A stretch of 64,000 nt of DNA from Dyadobacter flavalbus (GTDB taxonomy: Bacteria > Bacteroidota > Bacteroidia > Cytophagales > Spirosomataceae): NCBI RefSeq assembly GCF_006149045.1, contig NZ_VBSN01000038.1:248001-312000 (forward strand), given 5' to 3'. The notes under the pieces were generated by a model. That model worked only from the letters and a program-made list of their open reading frames with translations, was not told the DNA's origin and ran no database searches. A program made the translations under genes and the position numbers. Positions 1 through 9,117 of the stretch are shown piece after piece; the first letter of the stretch is position 1; each line of letters opens with the position of its first letter.

Positions 1-134
1 ATTTTGATTTAAATTATTCTTGACCATATCCAGTTAAAAAGAGTATTTGCCTGCACACTTACCGCTCCGATTTGTCTGTAACTAACGAAATGTGAAACAA
101 AACCGTATAGGTGCTTAATCATCACCAATAACCG

Positions 135-386
135 TTAGAAAAGTATATTGTTTCTTCTTAAAGAATTTGAAAAATCATTGTGCATTTCACTGAACCGGTT
201 TGTAACACCGGCAAGGAATGCTTCATCAATGCATGCTTCTATTTCTTCCTGACTCTGGATTTCGTAATCGTCGATTTTGTAAGTTTGCTCATACATGCCC
301 GATTCGATCTTGACGATGTATTTATTATTCCATTGATAAAGCCCGATCTTGTACCCTGAACCGGGTAAATCCTTTATATATCTCAT
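135..386 (-). CDS. Small protein of unknown function (83 aa)
   Basis: I do not recognise this family. The 83-residue product has no signal peptide or membrane segment and is rich in Tyr, Ile and Glu. It opens with MRYIKDLPGSGYKIGLYQW and looks like a small cytoplasmic alpha/beta protein. The start is an ATG at 384-386, divergent from the TPR lipoprotein gene with only 23 bp between the two start codons, so both promoters must overlap the other gene or be very compact. It is called real because the frame is open, the composition is protein-like and it fills a gap with no competing ORF. Confidence 0.55.
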   Translation of the reverse strand: MRYIKDLPGSGYKIGLYQWNNKYIVKIESGMYEQTYKIDDYEIQSQEEIEACIDEAFLAGVTNRFSEMHNDFSNSLRRNNILF

Positions 387-409
387 TTTAATTAATTATT
401 TGTAACATC

Positions 410-1444
410 ATGGTTATCAGATTAGAACTAATAGTAATACTAACTTTATTAGTGCTAAATATTTTAAGCTGCACCAGTCAGAGCAAAAAGGACGCCGCAG
501 ATTTCTTTCTCAAAGGCAACCAGGCCCTGAACCAAAAGAATTATGCCGAGGCCGTCCGGTTTTACAATGAAGCCATTGCCAAAAATGCAGATTTTTCAGA
601 CGCATATCTTAACAAAGGTATAAGTTTATTAAAAATGAATAAAGCGGAAGAAGCCTTTGACGTTTTGTCAGAAGCAATCCGGATTGATCCGACGCTTGTA
701 CAGGCCAATCTCGTACGGGCAGAAACCAGCCTTCAGCTGGGAAAAATGCGCGAAGCACGCCAGGATCTTCAGGATATAGAAAAGCAATACCGTGATTCCA
801 CACGTTACTTTCTGATCAAAGGTGACCTGCTGAATGCCGAAGGAAATGCATCGCTTGCCATTCCTGAATATGACAAAGCCATTCAGCTGAACAGCAACAA
901 TGTAGAAGCGCTGGTGAACCGCGGCGCAATCTATTACAACATGCATGCATACAAGCAGGCAAAAGATGATTTCAATTCTGCTGTCGCCATCAGCCCGTTG
1001 CTGCCGCAGGCTTTGAACAATCTGGGGCTTATAGCAACCCGGGAAAAGAACTGGCCGCTCGCCACTGCCTATTTTGACAAGGTGCTTGATGCTGATCCGG
1101 CCGATCCTTTTTCCCTGAACAATAAAGGCTATGTTTTGCTTCAGACCGGACAAGCTGAAAAGGCAAAAGAGCTCATCAGCCGTTCGCTCGAAAAACTGCC
1201 GGAAAACGGTTATGCGCTTCGCAACCTTGGGATGTATTATCAGATGAAAGGAAATATAGCCATGGCCGTTGAAACCTACAAGAAAGCACTTGATTTATCC
1301 GAACCCGTAGATATGCTGTACGGACTTGCAGGAAGCGCATACTGGCAGCAAAATAACCCGACAGAAGCATGCAGAATATGGAAGCAGGGAATGATCCTGA
1401 AAGACTCTGCTTCCATTGCCGAGGCGGGAAAAAACTGCAAATAA
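410..1444 (+). CDS. TPR-repeat lipoprotein
   Basis: The 344-residue product begins with a lipoprotein signal peptide: a hydrophobic stretch ending LNILSC, with the lipidated Cys at residue 21. The rest is about eight tetratricopeptide repeats (for example GNQALNQKNYAEAVRFYNEA and GDLLNAEGNASLAIPEYDKA), a helical scaffold for protein-protein contacts. It should be anchored in a membrane facing the periplasm. No enzymatic motif is visible and the partner is unknown. It converges on menD with 2 bp between the two stop codons and no obvious separate terminator. Confidence 0.85.
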   Translation: MVIRLELIVILTLLVLNILSCTSQSKKDAADFFLKGNQALNQKNYAEAVRFYNEAIAKNADFSDAYLNKGISLLKMNKAEEAFDVLSEAIRIDPTLVQANLVRAETSLQLGKMREARQDLQDIEKQYRDSTRYFLIKGDLLNAEGNASLAIPEYDKAIQLNSNNVEALVNRGAIYYNMHAYKQAKDDFNSAVAISPLLPQALNNLGLIATREKNWPLATAYFDKVLDADPADPFSLNNKGYVLLQTGQAEKAKELISRSLEKLPENGYALRNLGMYYQMKGNIAMAVETYKKALDLSEPVDMLYGLAGSAYWQQNNPTEACRIWKQGMILKDSASIAEAGKNCK

Positions 1445-1446
1445 AA

Positions 1447-3156
1447 TTATGCGCGGAACAAACCTTTCAGCGATTTCCATGCTTTTTCATTTTCATACGG
1501 ATCGGTAAAGATTTCCAGCAGACTGATTGTCCTGCTTTCCAAGAATTCATGCAATGCTGTATGAAGCGATGGGATATCGGTTGCTCTGAAATAAGCAATC
1601 CCGGAATCGGCACAGGTCCTTTCCGCGGTAAAGGAATGACGGGTTTCAAAGTAAGTTTCAATTTCTGGCAATGCACCGGGGCCTTCAATCATCCGAAAAA
1701 TATTGCCGCCTGCATTGTTGATAACTATGATTTTCAGATGCTGAGGCAACGGTGCAATAAGCAATCCGTTGCGGTCGTACAAAAATGCAACATCTCCGAC
1801 GATCAGCAGCGTATCCTGATGATTGACCATTGCCGCTCCGATTGCAGTACTTACGCATCCGTCTATTCCGCTTGTTCCCCGATTGCAAAAAACGCCGGTT
1901 ATCCCATTTGGGATTCCAAGGGCGTTTACATACCGGACGGACATACTGTTCCCAACATGTAACTGAAACGATTGAGTAATTGCCTTGAACACATTATCTA
2001 TCGCCGTTAAATCATTTAACACCAACATATTTCTAAGAAATTTCGACCTTTTGGATCTCGTCTGATATTCCTTTTGAAGCCAGTTCTGCTTGAATCCGGC
2101 ATCTGTCTCCGGTTCTGAGTTTTGAATAAACAGCTGATTATCAATTCTCTCAAAAAGGTTCTTAAAAAAGTAGCCGGCTGAAACCGAAACCTGCTTCGTC
2201 AATGACTGCATCGGGTCGGTCAGAAATTCATCTTCTCCAATGTGCCAGTGACGGCGCGGCGGGTTTTTACGGATAAATTGCTTGAATTCCTTTGAAATAA
2301 ATGAAAGCCCGAAAGTAATCAGCAGATCCGGAACCAGTTCCTGGCCGGCAGCATTTAAAAACAGATCGTGACTGGTTATGAATTCATCATCCGGTATATT
2401 GGTGATGCAGTCGCCCAGAACAGGAATATCCCATTCTTCCGAGATTGTCCCGAGCACCTTTTTCAGTTCCGGATCAGGTTTGTTCTGTCCGCCGGCAATC
2501 AGAATTTTTGGAGAATCATCCCATTCATTCAGCAGTTCATGCCACACCGGTTCGGAAAAAATAACGCTGGAATCCGGCTTTTCAATAATCCGTATGGATT
2601 CGGATTCCTGAAAATGATCCGATTCGGACGGGTAAAACGGTTCACGGATCGGAACGTTAATATGTACCGGGCCCATCGGAACGGCACCCGCAAGATTTAC
2701 GGCTTCATTGCTTATGCGGTTGATGGCCCATTTTACATCCTTATGTTCGTAATCGGATGAAAATTCAAACGACCTTTTAACGTGCTTGCCGAAGATTTCA
2801 GTTTGATAAATGGTTTGCCCGTCATATTGATGCAGCCATTCTTTTGGCCTGTCAGCGGATAAAACCAGCAACGGGACCTGCTGAAAGAAAGCTTCTGAAA
2901 CGGCGGGTGCATAATTGTAAGCTGCACTGCCGGAAGTACAGATCAGAACCACCGGAATGTTCAGTTGCTGGGCCATCCCCAGCGCGATAAACCCCGCTGA
3001 ACGTTCATCCATGCATACGTGTAATGAAAACCCTTTATGACGCGTAAAAGCCAGCGTTAAAGCTGCACTGCGTGATCCCGGGGATATGACAACATGCCTG
3101 ATTCCTTTACGGTAACAAACGGCGGCAAGATCGATAAGCGGTTGTAAAATAGCCAT
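1447..3156 (-). CDS. menD: 2-succinyl-5-enolpyruvyl-6-hydroxy-3-cyclohexene-1-carboxylate synthase (MenD)
   Basis: MenD is the thiamine-diphosphate enzyme that joins 2-oxoglutarate and isochorismate in menaquinone synthesis. The 569-residue length fits the family. The N-terminus carries the MenD hallmark ISPGSRSAALT (residues 24-34) and MDERSAGF with the catalytic-type Glu51 that activates ThDP. The C-terminal ThDP/Mg motif is GDVAFLYDRNG followed by the NN pair in INNAGGNIF. It is the last gene of the minus-strand run after rpoD, separated by 75 bp with a hairpin, so it may have its own promoter. No other menaquinone gene lies in the window. Confidence 0.95.
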   Translation of the reverse strand: MAILQPLIDLAAVCYRKGIRHVVISPGSRSAALTLAFTRHKGFSLHVCMDERSAGFIALGMAQQLNIPVVLICTSGSAAYNYAPAVSEAFFQQVPLLVLSADRPKEWLHQYDGQTIYQTEIFGKHVKRSFEFSSDYEHKDVKWAINRISNEAVNLAGAVPMGPVHINVPIREPFYPSESDHFQESESIRIIEKPDSSVIFSEPVWHELLNEWDDSPKILIAGGQNKPDPELKKVLGTISEEWDIPVLGDCITNIPDDEFITSHDLFLNAAGQELVPDLLITFGLSFISKEFKQFIRKNPPRRHWHIGEDEFLTDPMQSLTKQVSVSAGYFFKNLFERIDNQLFIQNSEPETDAGFKQNWLQKEYQTRSKRSKFLRNMLVLNDLTAIDNVFKAITQSFQLHVGNSMSVRYVNALGIPNGITGVFCNRGTSGIDGCVSTAIGAAMVNHQDTLLIVGDVAFLYDRNGLLIAPLPQHLKIIVINNAGGNIFRMIEGPGALPEIETYFETRHSFTAERTCADSGIAYFRATDIPSLHTALHEFLESRTISLLEIFTDPYENEKAWKSLKGLFRA

Positions 3157-3167
3157 ACTGTAAATGA

Positions 3168-3192
3168 AAATAGCCTCGGAAAGAGGCTATTT
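3168..3192 (-). terminator. Hairpin between rpoD and menD
   Basis: A 10-bp perfect stem (AAATAGCCTC / GAGGCTATTT) with a 5-nt loop lies between the rpoD stop and the menD start. On the minus strand it is followed by TTTTCATTT, a weak U-rich tract. This fits an intrinsic terminator for rpoD with possible read-through into menD. Confidence 0.6.
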
Positions 3193-3231
3193 AAATGAAA
3201 TATTCAAAAATGAACTGATCGGTTTAGCAAA

Positions 3232-4095
3232 TTAACCAAGATACGTTTTCAAAGCTTTGCTTCTGGAAACATGACGCAGCCTTCTGATGGCTTTTTCCTT
3301 GATCTGGCGAACTCTTTCACGAGTCAGGTTAAACTTCTCACCGATCTCTTCCAAAGTCATCGCATGCTCGCCATTCAGGCCGAAATACAGGGCAATGACA
3401 TCCGCCTCGCGCTGTGTCAGCGTGCACAGTGCTCTCTGGACTTCCTTACGCAACGATTCATTGACAAGGCCTGAATCCGGCTTGTCTTCCAGATCATTTT
3501 CCAGAACATCCAGCAGGCTGTTTTCTTCACCCTGAACGAAAGGCGCGTCCATCGAAACATGCCTTCCGGAAATCTTCATGGTATCCACCACTTCCGAAGA
3601 TGAAATTTCAAGTACTTCCGCCAGTTCTTCCGGAGACGGCTCACGCTCAAAGCGCTGTTCCAGTTCTGAGAAAGTTTTGGAAATTTTATTCAGAGAACCT
3701 ACACGGTTCAATGGTAAACGTACAATTCTGGATTGTTCTGCAAGTGCCTGAAGAATGGACTGGCGAATCCACCAAACGGCGTATGAAATAAATTTAAAAC
3801 CTCTTGTTTCATCAAAACGCTGAGCAGCCTTGATCAGACCCAGATTTCCTTCGTTGATCAGGTCACCTAATGACAAACCCTGATTCTGATACTGTTTCGC
3901 AACAGAAACCACAAAACGAAGATTGGCTTTGGTCAGTCTTTCCAGTGCAAGCTGGTCACCATCCCTTATTTTTTGAGCTAACGTCACTTCCTCATCCGGC
4001 GTTAACAAATCCACCTTACCGATCTCTTGCAAATACTTATCTAGTGACTGACTTTCCCGGTTGGTAATTTGCTTACTGATCTTTAGCTGTCTCAT
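3232..4095 (-). CDS. rpoD: Primary RNA polymerase sigma factor (RpoD/SigA, Bacteroidota type)
   Basis: This is the housekeeping sigma factor, 287 residues. Region 1.2 is visible as [20 protein letters not shown], regions 2.3-2.4 as [20 protein letters not shown], region 3 follows, and region 4.2 contains [18 protein letters not shown]. Region 1.1 is absent, which is normal for Bacteroidota and not a truncation. The family's promoters have -33 TTTG and -7 TAnnTTTG elements, and several such -7 boxes occur in this window. It lies 66 bp downstream of pnp on the same strand. Confidence 0.97.
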   Translation of the reverse strand: MRQLKISKQITNRESQSLDKYLQEIGKVDLLTPDEEVTLAQKIRDGDQLALERLTKANLRFVVSVAKQYQNQGLSLGDLINEGNLGLIKAAQRFDETRGFKFISYAVWWIRQSILQALAEQSRIVRLPLNRVGSLNKISKTFSELEQRFEREPSPEELAEVLEISSSEVVDTMKISGRHVSMDAPFVQGEENSLLDVLENDLEDKPDSGLVNESLRKEVQRALCTLTQREADVIALYFGLNGEHAMTLEEIGEKFNLTRERVRQIKEKAIRRLRHVSRSKALKTYLG

Positions 4096-4161
4096 CTATT
4101 CTTTTATTAATATGTATATACAACGACATTAACTACTGTCCCTATTACAGAAAACAACATT

Positions 4162-6297
4162 TTACTCGTTTTTGTTCTCCGGTTTTGGCAGTAACACTTT
4201 ACGTGATAAACGGTATTTTCCGGTTTTTTTGTCTATTTCAACCAGTTTAACCTGAACCTCTTCTCCTACCTCAAGAACGCCGTCCATTTTCTCGAGACGT
4301 TCCCATTTTATTTCAGATATATGCAGCAAACCGTCTTTTCCGGGTAAAAATTCCACGAATGCACCAAACGGCATAATTGATTTTACCTTTCCGGTATAAA
4401 CCTCGCCAATTTCCGGAACAAGGATGATTCCTTTGATTCTGGAAACCGCTTTATCCATGGAAGTCTTGTCGGCCGAGAATATACTTACAAAGCCGGCACC
4501 ATCTTTTTCTTCGATGGAAACGGTTGCTCCGGACTCTTTCTGAATATCCTGAACTACTTTTCCGCCAGGCCCGATTACTGCTCCGATCATCTCGCGGTCG
4601 ATTTTGATAACCACGGCGCGCGGCGTATGCGGTTTCAGATCCGGACGGCTTTCCTGGATGGTTTTGTTCATTTCACCCAGAATATGCAGCCGGCCTGCTT
4701 TGGCCTGCATCAGTGCTTCAGTCAGTACTTCAAACGAAAGCCCGTTCACTTTCATATCCATCTGGCAGGCCGTAATTCCGTTTTCGGTACCGGTTACTTT
4801 GAAGTCCATATCACCCAGGTGATCTTCGTCACCGAGAATGTCGGAAAGAACAGCGTATTTGCCGGTCGCTTCATCCGAAATCAGTCCCATGGCAATCCCG
4901 GAAACCGGCGCTTTTATTTTAAGGCCTGAATCCATCAGCGCAAGCGATCCTGCACAAACCGTGGCCATGGAAGACGAGCCGTTGGATTCCAGAATATCGG
5001 AAACGATACGGATGGTATATGGATTATCTTCCAGCGGCGGCAATACTTTTTTCAATGCGCGCAGAGCCAGGTTTCCGTGTCCGACTTCTCTTCTGCCTGG
5101 ACCGCGGTTCGGCTTTACTTCACCGGTTGAAAATCCCGGAAAGTTATAATGCAGCAGGAATTTGCTGTATCCGTATTTCATCGGCGTATCCACAATCTGC
5201 TCGTCATTTTTCGTTCCAAGCGTTACAGTGGTCAGCGACTGTGTTTCTCCTCTTGTAAAAAGTGCAGATCCGTGTGCGTTCGGAAGAAAATCAACTTCCG
5301 AAGCAATTGGCCTTACTTCATCCAGCTTGCGTCCGTCCAGACGCTTTCTTTCATCCAGCACCAGGCGGCGTGAGCCTTCCCATACCAGATCATTGAAATA
5401 CCGCTTGGCAAGACCTTTGTTGAATTCTTCCTCTTCCGGAACCGTTGCTATAAACTCTTCCCAGACGCCTTTGAACCCATCTTTGCGAACCTGCTTGTTT
5501 GCAGAACCGACCTGTGCCACTGCATATATTTTATCGTAGCAGTAAGATCTTACGCGTGCTTCCAGCTCTTCATCCGCTTCGTCGCCCACGTATGTTCTTT
5601 TCTCTGTTTTTCCGACCGCAGCTTCAAATTCTTTCAATGCAACGCACTGATCTTTGATGGCCGCATGCGCCACTTTAAGCGCTTCAATTACTTCTTCTTC
5701 TGAAACCTCGCTCATTTCGCCTTCCACCATGGCGATGTCATTGTAAGTGGCGCCCACCATCAGTTCCAGCGTGGCACGTTCCAGCTCCGCAGAACCGGGG
5801 TTGATCACGTATTCACCGTCCACTTTGGCAACACGTACTTCAGACACCGGGCCGTTGAACGGAATATCCGAAGCGGCCAGTGCAGCTGAAGCCGCCAGTG
5901 CAGCCAGCGCATCCGGCAATGCAGTCTGATCTGCAGAAATCAGCAGCAGGTTAACCTGTACTTCAGCATGATAATCATCGGGGAACAACGGACGCAGTAC
6001 ACGGTCAACCAGACGGCTGATCAGTACTTCATGATCCGACAGTTTTCCTTCACGACGCTGAAAGCTTCCGGGAATTCTTCCGGCGGAAGCAAATTTCTCC
6101 TGATAATCAACAGACAAGGGTAAAAAATCCAGACCCTCTTTTATATCTTTATTAGCAACAACCGTTGCAAGCAGCATGGTATTGCCCATTCTGACAACCA
6201 CGGATCCGTCCGCCTGTTTTGCTAATTTTCCTGTTTCAATAGTGATTTCCCTGCCATCCGGTAAGGTTATAGTCTTGTTAACTATATTAAAGAGCAT
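4162..6297 (-). CDS. pnp: Polyribonucleotide nucleotidyltransferase (PNPase)
   Basis: PNPase degrades RNA 3'-5' by phosphorolysis and takes part in mRNA turnover. The 711 residues show the standard order: first RNase PH-like domain (1-220), helical linker, second catalytic RNase PH domain with GRRE-type residues ([14 protein letters not shown]), KH domain ([16 protein letters not shown]) and C-terminal S1 domain ([20 protein letters not shown]). It follows rpsO on the same strand, the classic rpsO-pnp order. A strong hairpin with a T tract separates the two, so part of pnp expression must come from read-through or its own promoter in the 112-bp gap. Confidence 0.97.
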   Translation of the reverse strand: MLFNIVNKTITLPDGREITIETGKLAKQADGSVVVRMGNTMLLATVVANKDIKEGLDFLPLSVDYQEKFASAGRIPGSFQRREGKLSDHEVLISRLVDRVLRPLFPDDYHAEVQVNLLLISADQTALPDALAALAASAALAASDIPFNGPVSEVRVAKVDGEYVINPGSAELERATLELMVGATYNDIAMVEGEMSEVSEEEVIEALKVAHAAIKDQCVALKEFEAAVGKTEKRTYVGDEADEELEARVRSYCYDKIYAVAQVGSANKQVRKDGFKGVWEEFIATVPEEEEFNKGLAKRYFNDLVWEGSRRLVLDERKRLDGRKLDEVRPIASEVDFLPNAHGSALFTRGETQSLTTVTLGTKNDEQIVDTPMKYGYSKFLLHYNFPGFSTGEVKPNRGPGRREVGHGNLALRALKKVLPPLEDNPYTIRIVSDILESNGSSSMATVCAGSLALMDSGLKIKAPVSGIAMGLISDEATGKYAVLSDILGDEDHLGDMDFKVTGTENGITACQMDMKVNGLSFEVLTEALMQAKAGRLHILGEMNKTIQESRPDLKPHTPRAVVIKIDREMIGAVIGPGGKVVQDIQKESGATVSIEEKDGAGFVSIFSADKTSMDKAVSRIKGIILVPEIGEVYTGKVKSIMPFGAFVEFLPGKDGLLHISEIKWERLEKMDGVLEVGEEVQVKLVEIDKKTGKYRLSRKVLLPKPENKNE

Positions 6298-6362
6298 AGA
6301 ATATTTGATTTTTGTAGCTGCGAAACGCCGTCCTGACGTTCCTGATGTTTGTTAATTTTCCG

Positions 6363-6403
6363 CAAAAAATCAGGGAACTTACATTTAGCTGAAGTTCCCT
6401 GAT
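6363..6403 (-). terminator. Intrinsic terminator/attenuator between rpsO and pnp
   Basis: A perfect 12-bp stem (ATCAGGGAACTT / AAGTTCCCTGAT) with an 11-nt loop is followed on the minus strand by ATTTTTTGCG. This is a strong intrinsic terminator just after the rpsO stop. It could also act as an RNase processing site for the rpsO-pnp transcript. Confidence 0.8.
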
Positions 6404-6409
6404 CTTAAA

Positions 6410-6685
6410 TTACTTACGTATGTTCAATTCGGCAATGATTGCACGGTAGCGGTTAATGTCTTTCTTATAAAGGTAATCCAGCAGTCTTCTGCGCTTTCCT
6501 ACCATTTTAAGAAGTCCGAGTCTTGTGTCGTTATCTTTCTTGTGCGTTTTGAGGTGCTCGTTCAGATAATTGATACGGTACGTAAATAAAGCAATTTGTG
6601 ATTCAGCAGAGCCGGTGTCTCCGCCTTCCTTTTTAAAACCTTTCGATTCGAAGATCTCTGTCTTCTTTTCCGCGGTTAAATACAT
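6410..6685 (-). CDS. rpsO: 30S ribosomal protein S15
   Basis: S15 binds 16S rRNA in the central domain of the small subunit. The 91 residues match the family length, with the typical [19 protein letters not shown] and [20 protein letters not shown] segments. The N-terminus ([20 protein letters not shown]) is the Bacteroidota form. The start is ATG at 6683-6685. Gene order rpsO-pnp is conserved across many bacteria. Confidence 0.97.
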   Translation of the reverse strand: MYLTAEKKTEIFESKGFKKEGGDTGSAESQIALFTYRINYLNEHLKTHKKDNDTRLGLLKMVGKRRRLLDYLYKKDINRYRAIIAELNIRK

Positions 6686-6789
6686 GATTGTAACAACAGA
6701 TTAAGTATTTGTAAGTATTTTACAGCACCCTGCCGTAAATAAGGTTGCGAAATTACGATTTTTGAACTGAATTAAAAAATATAATTTTA

Positions 6790-8289
6790 CTATGATTCAA
6801 TAAGCCGTGCTTTCCCGAATCTACTTGTCCATGCGCTTTTAATTCTTTTTCCCAGCATGATGTAAACATCTTTCTCAAAAAGCCTTGAATCGCTCCGTGC
6901 ACGGTCAATGAAATAAAGGCCGGTCAGGAACAGGAAAGTGTTGGCGATCCACGCTCCTACGGGCACAATCAGCAATCCTTCCTTGACCCACTTGTCGCCC
7001 TGGTTGCTTAAAACGTAAAGCAGGATGAAAAAGATAATCGAGACAAGGACCGGAACCCCGAACCCGCCTTTTTTGATGATCGCACCCAGCGGTGCCCCGA
7101 TCAGGAACATGATCAGACACGACAGGGCCTGCGTGTATTTATGGTGTTTTTCCAATTCGTACTTGTTGGCATCCTTCAGTTTGGTCTGCAGGTATTCCGT
7201 CTGTGATTTGGCGTAGCCCAGCACACTGTTTGCTGCACTTCTGGTATTCTGCAGGATTTCTTTTTTCAGGCTGTCCGAAACGGGTCTGGCCAGCAGCGAA
7301 TCAATCCATGGCCCCTTTTTAATCGTTTTGTCAGTCCCTTCACGGAAATTGTACGAATAATACTGCTGACTTCCGGAAACCAGGTTTTTCTTCGTTTCGT
7401 CGTACGAATTGCGCAGGGAATCCGCCGTTGAGGTCAGATCGCTGATATTTTTCATGAACTCATGGTATTTGAACTGTCCTTCGTCCGTCCGTTTCATACC
7501 AAAAGAGGCCAGACTTTCCGTCAGCCGGTAATGCTTGAAAGAATTCCGGCTGAAATTGGAATAACGCGGCATGCTGCCGGGACCGATCGCCAGTGTCGTA
7601 TACGCCGGCCTTGAATTGCCCGAACTTACTTCGTCCGTGTAGCGCGTTCCATTGTAAAGCTCAATAACCAGATACCGGTTTTCATTAATGGAATACATCC
7701 GGCCCGAATCCGCAAGGATCACTTCGGTATTTCCGAATTCATAAGAACGGTTGTTATGCTTGTAGATAACCATTTTCTTAAGCTTGCCGTTTTCCTCCTT
7801 TTCGTCAACTTTAATGCTGTACCCCGGAAGGTCATTGTAAAAAATTCCTTCCTTGATTTTCAGCGTGGCCTTTGTGGTTTTGATGTCGTACAGTAGACTG
7901 TAACCTTTCAGATTGGCCCACGGAGAAATGCGGTCATTGAAGTAAAAGGAAAAAAGACTGATCAAAACGGCCACGATAAAAAGCGGCGCCATGGCCCGGA
8001 CGACCGAAATGCCCGCACTTTTAATGGCGGTCAGCTCAAAGAATTCACCCAGGTTTCCGAATGCCATCAGCGAAGAAAGCAGCATCGCCAGGGGAAGCGC
8101 CGTGGGCACGGTGATCAGACTGAAAAAGAAAAACAGCTGCGCATAGTCTGTAATGCCCAGGTCTTTGGATACAAAATCATCAATATAAAAAATCATGATC
8201 CGCATCAGAAATACGAAGACCACGACAGACATGGTAATCACAAACGGTCCCCAGAAGGACTTCAATATAAGCTTGTCCAGCTTTTTCAT
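6790..8289 (-). CDS. LptF/LptG family permease (YjgP/YjgQ)
   Basis: This is an inner-membrane permease subunit of the lipopolysaccharide export ABC system (LptB2FG). The N-terminus has three membrane segments (KSFWGPFVITMSVVVFVFLM, then around residues 60 and 105), a large periplasmic jellyroll-like region, and three C-terminal membrane segments beginning near LSCLIMFLIGAPLGAIIKKG. At 499 residues it is longer than enterobacterial LptF/G (about 360). The extra length is a charged, probably coiled insert around residues 270-390, common in Bacteroidota. The ATG at 8287-8289 overlaps the upstream stop as TGATG, so it is translationally coupled to the START-domain gene. I cannot tell LptF from LptG. 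Confidence 0.88.
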   Translation of the reverse strand: MKKLDKLILKSFWGPFVITMSVVVFVFLMRIMIFYIDDFVSKDLGITDYAQLFFFFSLITVPTALPLAMLLSSLMAFGNLGEFFELTAIKSAGISVVRAMAPLFIVAVLISLFSFYFNDRISPWANLKGYSLLYDIKTTKATLKIKEGIFYNDLPGYSIKVDEKEENGKLKKMVIYKHNNRSYEFGNTEVILADSGRMYSINENRYLVIELYNGTRYTDEVSSGNSRPAYTTLAIGPGSMPRYSNFSRNSFKHYRLTESLASFGMKRTDEGQFKYHEFMKNISDLTSTADSLRNSYDETKKNLVSGSQQYYSYNFREGTDKTIKKGPWIDSLLARPVSDSLKKEILQNTRSAANSVLGYAKSQTEYLQTKLKDANKYELEKHHKYTQALSCLIMFLIGAPLGAIIKKGGFGVPVLVSIIFFILLYVLSNQGDKWVKEGLLIVPVGAWIANTFLFLTGLYFIDRARSDSRLFEKDVYIMLGKRIKSAWTSRFGKARLIES

Positions 8290-8681
8290 CAACTGCCTAC
8301 TATTTCTCTAAGATTGTCAATAAATCCTTCCCACAAAGACGCCAGCTCATCCTGGTCCGGGTTCGACGAATAATCGATCACACGCAGGAAGGTTGTCTGG
8401 GTTAACTCGCTAACTTCCAGTTTTAGTTCCACATGATTATTGTCCAGATTGTTGTCACTCGTATTTTCAAAATCAAATCGTACCGCTTTATTGATCCGCA
8501 TGCCGGTCTGCCTGGCAATGTGACTGTCGCCATCCCATTGAAAGTCAAACCGGTGATCCGGTAAAACCGTTACTTTTTCAGCAAACCAGCGTTCCAGTCC
8601 TGAGGGTGTGGATATATATGGAAATAATACCTTTGGTGAGGAACGTAATTCGAATTCGGTAATAAATTTATATTTTTCCAT
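8289..8681 (-). CDS. START/SRPBCC-like domain protein
   Basis: The product has about 130 residues and the AHSA1/SRPBCC-like helix-grip fold pattern: N-terminal strand KYKFITEFELRSSPKVLFPY, central WFAEKVTVLPDHRFDFQWDG, and C-terminal helix DELASLWEGFIDNLREIVGS. It is cytoplasmic with no signal peptide. I chose ATG 8681 (MEKYKF) over the in-frame ATG at 8693, because related proteins begin at this strand. It overlaps the LptF/G gene by 1 nt and so is probably co-transcribed. No ligand can be assigned. Confidence 0.82.
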   Translation of the reverse strand: MEKYKFITEFELRSSPKVLFPYISTPSGLERWFAEKVTVLPDHRFDFQWDGDSHIARQTGMRINKAVRFDFENTSDNNLDNNHVELKLEVSELTQTTFLRVIDYSSNPDQDELASLWEGFIDNLREIVGS

Positions 8682-8836
8682 AGGAACCAGCATTATATAG
8701 ATTATCCTTCCTCCCGGTACATTGCATCCGGGATTTTAAAAGTTGTAATATAGCATAATTCAACCATAAAAGTGCTCCATTTCCATTTTGCTTCTGTATA
8801 CGTAACGCAGAAATGATTTTAAAATTGAAAAACAGG

Positions 8837-8867
8837 TTGTATTGTAAATTTATTTAACATACTTTTG
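8837..8867 (+). promoter_or_regulatory. Bacteroidota-type promoter of tRNA-Met
   Basis: TACTTTTG at 8860-8867 is a perfect match to the -7 box TAnnTTTG, and TTG at 8837-8839 lies 20 nt upstream as a -33 element. The predicted start is 5-8 nt after the box, a few bases before the tRNA 5' end at 8883. Confidence 0.7.
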
Positions 8868-8882
8868 CACCACAATTATGAC

Positions 8883-8956
8883 GGCGGGGTAGCTCAGATG
8901 GTTAGAGCGTAGGATTCATAACCCTAAGGTCGGCAGTTCGATTCTGCTCCCCGCTA
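8883..8956 (+). tRNA. tRNA-Met (CAT anticodon, elongator type)
   Basis: The 74-nt cloverleaf has acceptor GGCGGGG / CCCCGCT, D stem GCTC/GAGC, anticodon loop TTCATAA (anticodon CAT), variable region AGGTC, and T arm GGCAG-TTCGATT-CTGCT. The discriminator is A73 and CCA is not encoded. The first pair is G-T and the last anticodon-stem pair (31-39) is A/C. The paired acceptor end and the D arm argue against an initiator tRNA. A lysidine-modified tRNA-Ile2(CAT) is the alternative and cannot be fully excluded. Confidence 0.93.
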
Positions 8957-8965
8957 CTTGCATTC

Positions 8966-8993
8966 AGACATCCTCCCGGGGATGTCTTTTTTG
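8966..8993 (+). terminator. Terminator of tRNA-Met
   Basis: An 8-bp perfect stem (AGACATCC / GGATGTCT) with a 6-nt loop is followed by six T, 10 bp after the tRNA. This is a classical intrinsic terminator. Confidence 0.9.
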
Positions 8994-9117
8994 TTTCAAT
9001 GCCTGCATATTCCAGGTTTTTCCCCATCAAAGCTCGTTAGTTTGCGCTTTTCGAGAATTAAAATCCGGAACTTTCGGTTTACTGTTTTAGGCAAAACCAC
9101 CGAATCCTCACAAGCTT

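Noticed and set aside
3232..4095. Truncated sigma-70
   Set aside because: Lack of region 1.1 and about 287 residues is normal for the Bacteroidota primary sigma factor.
8883..9117. Integrated element at the tRNA-Met 3' end
   Set aside because: No integrase and no second copy of the tRNA 3' end; the tRNA has its own promoter and terminator.
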